Positions 12,435 to 18,085 of a stretch of 18,085 nucleotides of DNA are shown one piece after another. Both the position numbers and the translations under genes were made by a program. Position 1 is the first letter of the stretch. Every line of letters begins with the position of its first letter. Origin of the DNA: JAVVFH01 sp032250585 (GTDB lineage Bacteria; Pseudomonadota; Gammaproteobacteria; Xanthomonadales; SZUA-36); assembly GCA_032250585.1 (NCBI GenBank), contig JAVVFH010000044.1, positions 1-18,085 on the forward strand. Reading direction: 5' to 3'. The notes beneath the pieces are model-generated. The model did no database searches. It worked only from the letters and a program-made list of their open reading frames with translations, and was not told the DNA's origin.

Positions 12435-14158
12435 CAGGTTTGCATGTCCAGTTTTGCCAGCAGCGATTCGACGATCGTGTCCAGCGGCAGCTCTTCGTTT
12501 TCCTGCACCGTGCGCCGGCGGTATTCGAGCAGGCCGGAATCCAGTCCGCGCTCGCCGATCACCACCCGGTGAGGTATGCCGATCAGCTCCATGTCGGCGA
12601 ACATCACGCCCGGACGGACGTTGCGGTCGTCGAGCAGAACCTCCACGCCCGCGCCGCGCAGCGCATCGTACAAGCGCTCGGCCGCTTCGCGCACGCGGTG
12701 GGATTTTTTGGCGTTCATCGGCAGGATCGCCACCTGGAAGGGCGCCAGCGCCTGCGGCCAGCAAATGCCGTTTTCGTCGTGGTTCTGTTCGATGGCGGCC
12801 GCCACGATGCGCGATACCCCGATGCCGTAACAGCCCATCGGCATGGTGTGCGACTTGCCGTCCTCGCCCAGCACCACCGCATTCATCGATTCGGAGTATT
12901 TCCTGCCCAGCTGGAAGATATGACCCACTTCGATGCCCCGGGCGAGGCGGATTTCTCCCTGGCCGTCCGGGCTGGGATCACCGGCAACGACATTGCGCAG
13001 GTCGGCGGCGGGCGGCCGCTCCGCGTCGCGGCCCCAGTTCACGCCGAACAAATGCTTGTCGTCCTGGTTGGCACCGGCGGCGAAATCCGTGAGCACGGCG
13101 ACGCTGTGATCGGCGATTGCGGGGATGGGCAGGTTCACGGGCCCCAGCGAACCGGGCCCGGTGCCGATGCAGGCACGGATTTCGTCCTCGGTGGCGAAAC
13201 GCAGCGGGCGGGCGACCTGCGCCAGCCCGGCGGCCTTGAATTCGTTCAGGCTGTGATCGCCGCGCAGCAGCAGTGCGATCAGGTCCGATCCCGTTTCAGC
13301 GGAGGCCTCCACGACCAGTGTTTTGACCGTCCTGTCGGCCGGGATGTCGAATTCCGTCACCAGGTCTTCGATGGTGTGTAATCCCGGCGTATCCACCATG
13401 CGGAGGGCTTCGGTGGGTGCTGCCGGCGCGCCGGCGGGCGCGGGCGCCTCGGCCAGTTCGATGTTGGCGGCGAAATCCGAATCGGTGGAAAAGGCAATCA
13501 GGTCCTCGCCGGAATCGGCCAGCACGTGAAATTCGTGGGAGGCGCTGCCGCCGATGGCGCCGGAGTCCGCGCGCACGGCACGAAAGCTGAGCCCGGCGCG
13601 GGTGAAAATGCGGGTATAGACTTCGTACATGTCCCAGTAGGTCGCATCCAGGCTCGCATCGTCGATGTGAAAGGAGTAGGCGTCTTTCATCAGGAATTCA
13701 CGTGCCCGCATGACTCCGAAACGGGGGCGGATCTCGTCGCGAAACTTGGTCTGGATCTGGTAGAAGGTGATGGGCAGCTGCTTGTAGCTGCGAATTTCAT
13801 TGCGCGCGAGGTCGGTGATCACTTCCTCGTGCGTCGGCCCGAATACATAGTCGCGGCCCGCGCGGTCGCGCAGTTTCAGGAGTTGATCGCCGAAGTCGTC
13901 CCAGCGCCCCGTTTCCTTCCACAACTCGGCCGGCTGCACGGCCGGCATGAGCATTTCGAGGTAGCCGGCCCGGTCCATCTCCTCGCGGACGATGTTCTCG
14001 ACTTTTTTCAGGACCCGCCAGCCAAGCGGTGTCCAACTGTAGATGCCGGCGGTCAGCTTGCGGATCATTCCCGTGCGCAGCATCAACTGGTGGCTGACGA
14101 TTTCAGCGTCTGCGGGCGTCTCGCGGGTGGTTACGATATGAAATTGACTGGTTTTCAT
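12434..14158 (-). CDS. proS: Prolyl-tRNA synthetase (bacterial type with editing domain)
   Basis: The 574-residue class II synthetase is close to E. coli ProS (572). The N-terminus MKTSQFHIVTTRETPADAE and LMLRTGMIRKLTAGIYSWTP (25-44) match the family. Motif 2 is FRDEIRPRFGVMR (139-151) and motif 3 is MGCYGIGVSR (441-450) with Cys443. The insertion domain between them (about 224-400) edits mischarged alanine; its conserved lysine is Lys279 in TVKTLVVEA. A C-terminal anticodon-binding domain follows from about 470. ATG at 14158 is chosen because the open frame upstream gives Arg-rich residues outside the family, and AGGA lies about ten bases before it. A DUF4124 gene lies 111 bases upstream on the same strand. 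Confidence 0.96.
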   Translation of the reverse strand: MKTSQFHIVTTRETPADAEIVSHQLMLRTGMIRKLTAGIYSWTPLGWRVLKKVENIVREEMDRAGYLEMLMPAVQPAELWKETGRWDDFGDQLLKLRDRAGRDYVFGPTHEEVITDLARNEIRSYKQLPITFYQIQTKFRDEIRPRFGVMRAREFLMKDAYSFHIDDASLDATYWDMYEVYTRIFTRAGLSFRAVRADSGAIGGSASHEFHVLADSGEDLIAFSTDSDFAANIELAEAPAPAGAPAAPTEALRMVDTPGLHTIEDLVTEFDIPADRTVKTLVVEASAETGSDLIALLLRGDHSLNEFKAAGLAQVARPLRFATEDEIRACIGTGPGSLGPVNLPIPAIADHSVAVLTDFAAGANQDDKHLFGVNWGRDAERPPAADLRNVVAGDPSPDGQGEIRLARGIEVGHIFQLGRKYSESMNAVVLGEDGKSHTMPMGCYGIGVSRIVAAAIEQNHDENGICWPQALAPFQVAILPMNAKKSHRVREAAERLYDALRGAGVEVLLDDRNVRPGVMFADMELIGIPHRVVIGERGLDSGLLEYRRRTVQENEELPLDTIVESLLAKLDMQT

Positions 14159-14190
14159 GCCTTGCGTGATCCTGGCGGCTGCGAGGCGCC

Positions 14191-14219
14191 ATTTTACCCG
14201 CCGGCCCCGGCCGGGCATA
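14191..14219 (-). promoter_or_regulatory. Candidate proS promoter with a GC-rich palindrome
   Basis: On the minus strand TAAAAT (14196-14191) is a good -10 about 33 bases before the proS start. The -35 is weak (TATGCC, 14219-14214). CCGGCC-CC-GGCCGG (14201-14214), a perfect dyad, fills the spacer. It may be an operator, or part of the end structure of the DUF4124 transcript. Confidence 0.35.
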
Positions 14220-14269
14220 GGCCGGTTGTGCTCTCACCCGTAAATTTCACCAAGGCGAACCGGATTTTC

Positions 14270-14770
14270 TCAGTCGCAATTCCTGCTGAGGTAATTCTTC
14301 GATTCTTCTACCAGGGCCATGCGCTCGTCATCATCCATCCGCACGGTGTCGCCGTTCTCGTCGGTGTACAGCACCCGGCGGACCGGCTCGACCTGTTGTA
14401 AACGCTGGCGATGCAGCGCGCAGAGGCGCTCTCGCTCCGCGGCTTCCGTTCGCCGTTTTTCATGCGCCTCTTTGATTTTTTCACGCCGTTGATCGGCCAG
14501 GGAAGCGGGTGCGTCGCCGTCCCCGGTTGTCGTATCCCCGGGCGCAGGGTAGGCGCCCGTGGTGCCGGGCCGGTAGGCCTCATCGATCTCGAGTCTCTGC
14601 GTCTCGGTATCTCCGGGCGGCGTGTCGACAAAATGCACCACGCCGTTTTCGTCGGTCCAGCGATAGACTTCCGTTGCAGCAAGCGCTGCGGTGGCGCTCA
14701 GCAAGGCGGCGCAGAAGGCCGTTATCAGTCGTATGGTGACGCATTTTCGGAAGTTACATACTGCGTTCAT
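14270..14770 (-). CDS. Exported DUF4124-domain protein
   Basis: The 166-residue protein has a signal peptide at about 9-31 (KCVTIRLITAFCAALLSATAALA). It is followed at once by the DUF4124 signature EVYRWTDENGVVHFVDTPP (34-52), a small periplasmic domain common in gammaproteobacteria whose role is not known. The middle (60-100) is Pro/Thr/Asp/Gly-rich. Residues about 104-150 are charged and helical, with repeated Arg, Glu and Lys, possibly a coiled coil. A second DENGDTVRMDDDERMALV stretch near 140 echoes the DENG turn of the first domain. The start at 14770 has a GGGAAAG ribosome binding site at good spacing; an upstream ATG would add 14 residues before the signal peptide. It is divergent from pssA and lies 111 bases ahead of proS. 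Confidence 0.82.
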   Translation of the reverse strand: MNAVCNFRKCVTIRLITAFCAALLSATAALAATEVYRWTDENGVVHFVDTPPGDTETQRLEIDEAYRPGTTGAYPAPGDTTTGDGDAPASLADQRREKIKEAHEKRRTEAAERERLCALHRQRLQQVEPVRRVLYTDENGDTVRMDDDERMALVEESKNYLSRNCD

Positions 14771-14897
14771 GTTGCTTTCCCTGCCATGAATCCCGATTTG
14801 CTTATAACACAAAGCGGGCCGAACGTCCTTTAATCAATGCCTCGAAATCAGTCGACGGATGTTATCATTCCTGTGTTCTGAGCTTGCCGGGAACACC

Positions 14898-15752
14898 ATG
14901 TCACAGACGGAAAAAAAGGTTCACAAAGGGGTTTACCTGCTGCCGAACGCCTTGACGACGGGTGCTCTGTTCGCCGGCTTCTATTCGATCATCGCGGGCA
15001 TCGGCGGGCAGTACAGCGCCGCTGCGATCGCCGTCGTCGTGGCGGGGTTGCTGGACGGGCTAGATGGTCGCGTTGCCCGGCTCACCAATACGCAGAGCGA
15101 GTTCGGCGTCCAGTACGACAGCCTGTCGGACCTGATTTCTTTCGGCCTGGCTCCGGCCCTGCTGGTTTTCAACTGGTCGCTGTCGAGCCTGCGCGACGTC
15201 AGCCCCCTGGCCGGCAAGCTGGGCTGGCTGGCGGCTTTCGTGTATGTCGCCTGCGCGGCGCTCAGGCTGGCCCGTTTCAACACGCAGGCCTCATCCGGCG
15301 ACAAGATGTACTTCCAGGGCCTCGCCTCGCCCGCGGCCGCCGGCACGCTGGTCGCGACAATCTGGTTTTTCGACAGCCAGGGGGTCAGCGGCGAGTCGGT
15401 TCGCTGGTTGATGTGGTTCGTGACGCTCGTGGTGGGCCTGTTGATGTTTTCCCGGTTGCGCTATTTCAGTGGCAAATCCTGGCCAACAGGTGACCGCGTC
15501 CCGGTGGGGGTCGTGTTCCTGCTCGTGCTGGTTTTCGTTCTGTTGGCCATCGATCCGCCAACCGTGCTGATGCTCATCGGTGTCGTTTACGTGTTCTCGG
15601 GGCTGGTTATTACGTTCATGGGCCGGCAGCAGTGGAAAAGCCGGCGCAGCAAGCGTCTCGCAGCGGAGCGCGGAAATCGGCAGGAAAAGGCCGACGTCGA
15701 GTCGGCAAACGATGGGCCGGCAAAGGATGGGCAAGACGAGGGAGACAAATGA
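14898..15752 (+). CDS. pssA: CDP-diacylglycerol-serine O-phosphatidyltransferase
   Basis: The 284-residue membrane enzyme joins serine to CDP-diacylglycerol to make phosphatidylserine, the precursor of phosphatidylethanolamine. The CDP-alcohol phosphotransferase motif is complete: Asp56-Gly57, Ala60-Arg61, Gly70, Asp74 and Asp78, in the DG-x2-AR-x8-G-x3-D-x3-D arrangement. Several hydrophobic helices span the chain (about 17-35, 40-52, 77-94, 108-124, 143-158, 168-186, 201-219 and 222-241). A charged, Lys/Glu/Asp-rich cytoplasmic tail of about 40 residues follows. This is the integral-membrane type, not the phospholipase D-like enzyme of E. coli. ATG at 14898 is chosen over 14859 because the upstream residues are not family-like. 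The stop overlaps the next gene as ATGA, starting a three-gene overlapping set. Confidence 0.93.
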   Translation: MSQTEKKVHKGVYLLPNALTTGALFAGFYSIIAGIGGQYSAAAIAVVVAGLLDGLDGRVARLTNTQSEFGVQYDSLSDLISFGLAPALLVFNWSLSSLRDVSPLAGKLGWLAAFVYVACAALRLARFNTQASSGDKMYFQGLASPAAAGTLVATIWFFDSQGVSGESVRWLMWFVTLVVGLLMFSRLRYFSGKSWPTGDRVPVGVVFLLVLVFVLLAIDPPTVLMLIGVVYVFSGLVITFMGRQQWKSRRSKRLAAERGNRQEKADVESANDGPAKDGQDEGDK

Positions 15753-16210
15753 TCGAGGCGCAACGCCGCGCCTACTTGCAGGCCATGGGTTTCGAACTGT
15801 GGCTGCGCAAGCCGCCTGAGCCTTTGCGCGACCGTTTGCTGCTCGGGCCGGGTGAGGGGCGCGTGCTGCTGATTACGGAATTTGCGCAGGATTGTGCAAC
15901 GCCTCTGGCAGCCGACATCGTGCGTGTTCTGGGTGCGGAGGCGGTCTGGGCCTGGCCGGACCCCGACGGCGACGCAGACCGGCCCACGCTGGAACAGGCG
16001 GTCGGCGGTCAGCTGTCTACGCTGGTGGTCATTTTCGGCAACGCACTGGCGCGCCGCTTGCTGCGCACGCCGGATGACGTCATCGCATCGGCGGCCGTCG
16101 TCCGCTCCGAGTGCCTCGCAACCCTGGCGGTCAGCGCCGCCGCAAAGCGCGAGCTTTGGCTGCAGCTCTTGGCGCAGCTGCCGGCAAGCCGGCTGGACCG
16201 TTTCGCATGA
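15749..16210 (+). CDS. holD: HolD-like protein, probable DNA polymerase III psi subunit
   Basis: The 153-residue protein is divergent. Its N-terminus RRAYLQAMGFELWLRKP (6-22) resembles HolD ('LqqLGitqW.lRRP'). A middle strand-helix pattern is GRVLLITEFAQ (37-47), ATPLAADIVRVLG (50-62) and TLVVIFGNALARRLL (91-105). The end, AAKRELWLQL (131-140), fits the 'npt.K..LW..i' ending of the family. The psi subunit links the clamp loader to SSB through chi (HolC). The neighbour downstream is rimI, as in E. coli, where holD and rimI are adjacent; this synteny is the best support. It begins in the pssA stop (ATGA) and ends in the rimI start (ATGA). An unrelated conserved protein is still possible. Confidence 0.6.
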   Translation: MIEAQRRAYLQAMGFELWLRKPPEPLRDRLLLGPGEGRVLLITEFAQDCATPLAADIVRVLGAEAVWAWPDPDGDADRPTLEQAVGGQLSTLVVIFGNALARRLLRTPDDVIASAAVVRSECLATLAVSAAAKRELWLQLLAQLPASRLDRFA

Positions 16211-16713
16211 GCGCTGAACCGGCGGCGGTCCATCCCCTGTTGCGTCGTTTGAGCGCCGCCGACATCGATCGCATGAACGAGATCGAACAGGCGGCCTACC
16301 GCTTTCCGTGGACCCGCAGCATCTTTGCCGACTGCATCCGGGTCGGCTACGACTGCTGGGGGCTGCAGGTCGGTGACCGCCTGGTGGGCTATTCGATCCA
16401 CATGCAGGCCGGAGGTGAGTGTCACCTGTTGAACCTCTGCATCGCGCCCCGCTGGCAGCGCCACGGCTTCGGCCGCATCCTGCTCGATCACCTCGTCCGG
16501 CAGGCGCTCGCGCAAGCGTGCTACTGTATTTTCCTGGAAGTCCGGCGCAGCAACCGGGCGGGAATCCGTCTCTACCGCAAGCGGGGTTTTCGGGTTGTGG
16601 GTGAGCGCAAGGACTATTACCGGGCAGGTGACGGCCGTGAAGACGCCCGGGTGATGGTGCTCGACTTGCCTGAGGCCGGCATGCTGGATCCGTTTCAGAC
16701 CGGCAAGCCCTGA
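16207..16713 (+). CDS. rimI: Ribosomal protein bS18 N-alanine acetyltransferase RimI
   Basis: The 168-residue GNAT enzyme acetylates the N-terminal alanine of ribosomal protein bS18. The acetyl-CoA pyrophosphate loop is RWQRHGFGRILL (82-93), after HLLNLCIAP (73-81). The catalytic region is FLEVRRSNRAGIRLYRKRGF (109-128), where Glu111 and Tyr123 stand at the places of the enteric RimI catalytic residues. The end, RKDYYRAGDGREDARVMVLDL (134-154), is a RimI hallmark. ATG at 16207 overlaps the holD-like stop; the longer open frame upstream lies inside that gene. The C-terminal extension after 155 is slightly longer than in E. coli (148 residues). A hairpin at 16774-16793 separates it from convergent valS. 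Confidence 0.92.
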   Translation: MSAEPAAVHPLLRRLSAADIDRMNEIEQAAYRFPWTRSIFADCIRVGYDCWGLQVGDRLVGYSIHMQAGGECHLLNLCIAPRWQRHGFGRILLDHLVRQALAQACYCIFLEVRRSNRAGIRLYRKRGFRVVGERKDYYRAGDGREDARVMVLDLPEAGMLDPFQTGKP

Positions 16714-16773
16714 AATTGCGGGCACCGGGCCGCGTCCGGGAAGAGCCGGCAAGTCGTCGTTCCCCGGCGGCCG

Positions 16774-16793
16774 GAGCGGGACCCGGCCCGCTC
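16774..16793. terminator. Hairpin between convergent rimI and valS
   Basis: GAGCGGG (16774-16780), a six-base loop and CCCGCTC (16787-16793) form a perfect 7-bp stem that overlaps the valS stop codon (16794-16792). No T-run follows on either strand, so it is a structural element or a non-canonical, perhaps two-way, terminator. Confidence 0.4.
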
Positions 16794-18085
16794 AGTCGCC
16801 CAGTGCTTCCAGCTGTTCAATCTGTGCGCGCAGGCTTTGCACATGAGCCTGGTGCGAGGCCAGCCGCTGGCGCTCCTGTTCGACGACGTCCGCGGGCGCG
16901 TTCTCCACGAACCGCGAATTGGCGAGTTTGCTTGCGGATTTTTGCAGTTCCGTTTGCTCTTTTTCCAGCTGGCGCTGCAGTCTCGCGAGTTCTTCCCGCA
17001 CGTCGACCAGTCCCTTGAGCGGGATCAAAACCTTGAGATCGCCGACCAGCGACACCGCGCACTGTGCCGTGTCCGCATCCGGGTCCACCCACTCGAGGGA
17101 TTGGATCCTGCCGAGTTGGGCGAGCACCGTTTCGAAACGCAGCTGGCGCTGCCGGTCGCTTTGCCCGCCCGCCTGGAGCAGCACGGGCAGGGGCTTTCCG
17201 GGTGGCAGGTTCAGTTCGGAACGGATCCGGCGCACGCCCTGGACCACGCCCTTGACCCACTCGATGTCCCGTTCGGCATCCTCGTCCAGCGGCCCTGCCT
17301 CCGGAAAAGGCTGCACCATGATGCTGCCGCCTTCGATTGACAGGGGCTCCCTGACGCGTTGCCAGATTTCCTCGCTGATGAAAGGAATGATCGGGTGCAT
17401 CACCCGCAGGCTGGTCTCCAGCACGCTGAGCAGGCCATGCCGCGTGACGGCGTGCTGCCCGTCGTCGGGCGCCTGCAACTGCGCTTTGGCGAATTCCAGG
17501 TACCAGTCGCAATACTCGTTCCAGACGAATTCGTAGATTTCCTGCGCGGCCAGGTCCAGCCGATAGGCGCTGAGCTGGTTCTCGACTTCGGCGATCATGC
17601 GGTTCATGCGTGAGCGGATCCAGCGGTCGATGACTCCCGGGCTGTCACTTGCGCGCAGCTCCTGCCCGTCGGTCTGCAGCGCGACGAATCGTGCGGCATT
17701 CCACAGCTTGTTGCAGAAATTGCGGTTGCCCTCGATGCGGCCCAGTTCGAAGCGGATGTCACGGCCGGTGGTCGCCAGTGCCGCGAAGGTGAAGCGCAGC
17801 GCATCGGTGCCGAAGGCGGGAATGCCGTCCGGGAATTCCTTGCGGGTGGCTTTTTCGATGGCCGGAGCCATCTGCGGCTGCATCAGGCCGGTGGTGCGTT
17901 TTTTGACCAGTTCATCCAGCTCGATGCCGTCCACGAGATCCAGCGGATCGAGGACGTTGCCCTTGGACTTGGACATTTTCTGACCCTGCCCGTCGCGGAT
18001 CAGCCCGTGGATGTAGACATTCCTGAACGGCACGTCATCCATGAACTTCAGGCCCATCATGATCATCCGTGCAACCCAGAAGAAG
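16792..18085 (-). CDS. valS: Valyl-tRNA synthetase, C-terminal part (5' end outside window)
   Basis: About 430 residues are visible, starting FFWVARMIMMGLKF near the end of the catalytic domain. The KMSKS loop follows at once (GQKMSKSKGNVLDPLDLVDG), then FGTDALRFTFAALATTGRDI. The anticodon-binding domain includes FCNKLWNAARFV, VWNEYCDWYLEFAK and VMHPIIPFISEEIWQ. The last 70 residues are the charged coiled coil of ValRS (REELARLQRQLEKEQTEL and so on), ending ALGD. It attaches valine to tRNA-Val and edits threonine with a domain that lies upstream of the window. The stop at 16794-16792 overlaps the hairpin shared with rimI. No holC or pepA is seen on this side. The gene is intact where visible. 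Confidence 0.97.
   Translation of the reverse strand, partial: FFWVARMIMMGLKFMDDVPFRNVYIHGLIRDGQGQKMSKSKGNVLDPLDLVDGIELDELVKKRTTGLMQPQMAPAIEKATRKEFPDGIPAFGTDALRFTFAALATTGRDIRFELGRIEGNRNFCNKLWNAARFVALQTDGQELRASDSPGVIDRWIRSRMNRMIAEVENQLSAYRLDLAAQEIYEFVWNEYCDWYLEFAKAQLQAPDDGQHAVTRHGLLSVLETSLRVMHPIIPFISEEIWQRVREPLSIEGGSIMVQPFPEAGPLDEDAERDIEWVKGVVQGVRRIRSELNLPPGKPLPVLLQAGGQSDRQRQLRFETVLAQLGRIQSLEWVDPDADTAQCAVSLVGDLKVLIPLKGLVDVREELARLQRQLEKEQTELQKSASKLANSRFVENAPADVVEQERQRLASHQAHVQSLRAQIEQLEALGD

Noticed and set aside
1..18085. CRISPR arrays, insertion sequences, tRNA or rRNA genes, prophage or defence genes
   Set aside because: No repeated spacer-type arrays, transposase motifs, long inverted repeats, tRNA cloverleafs or defence-type domains were found; the window is ordinary core chromosome apart from the regulatory spacer.

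Overview
This window is GC-rich, densely coded chromosomal DNA from a gammaproteobacterium, with many 1-4 base or short overlaps between genes. The gene contents point there: an E. coli-type NADPH sulfite reductase (CysJ plus CysI), a PAPS-type CysH without the iron-sulfur cysteines of APS reductases, a fused CysG, CysB, an OxyR with both redox cysteines, a holD-like gene next to rimI, and a Pseudomonas-like TrpRS. I cannot name the genus. No mobile element, CRISPR array, rRNA or tRNA was seen.

Layout. Positions 1-163 hold the end of a UbiH/VisC-like FAD hydroxylase. A sulfur-assimilation block fills 276-8283. cysJ-cysI-cysH run forward as an overlapping operon. cysB lies tail-to-tail with cysH. 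cysG and a cysteine synthase gene diverge from cysB. oxyR lies tail-to-tail with the cysteine synthase gene, preceded on its strand by an unknown exported outer-membrane-type protein gene. The second half is housekeeping: trpS plus an FAH-family hydrolase (+), proS and a DUF4124 protein (-), pssA-holD-rimI (+), and the 3' part of valS (-).

How the genes fit together. CysH reduces PAPS to sulfite and CysJI reduces sulfite to sulfide. CysG makes the siroheme that CysI needs, and the cysteine synthase joins sulfide to O-acetylserine. CysB is the expected activator. OxyR next door suggests a physical, perhaps functional, link between thiol supply and peroxide response. The sulfate activation genes (cysD, cysN, cysC) are not in the window.

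Most interesting feature. The cysB-cysG spacer (5573-5894) appears to hold a complete cysteine-responsive transcription attenuator for cysB. On the minus strand there is a 22-codon leader ORF (5704-5636) with tandem Cys codons and a third Cys near its end. Downstream is a strong intrinsic terminator (5609-5583) only 10 bases before the cysB start codon. Between the Cys codons and the terminator, a GGCGGG segment (5655-5650) can pair with the terminator's 5' arm as an antiterminator. The spacing fits classical ribosome-stalling attenuation. I know of no described attenuator of this kind on cysB, but could not search. The same spacer carries two nested palindromes, probably the CysB operator, and two tiny ORFs ahead of cysG.
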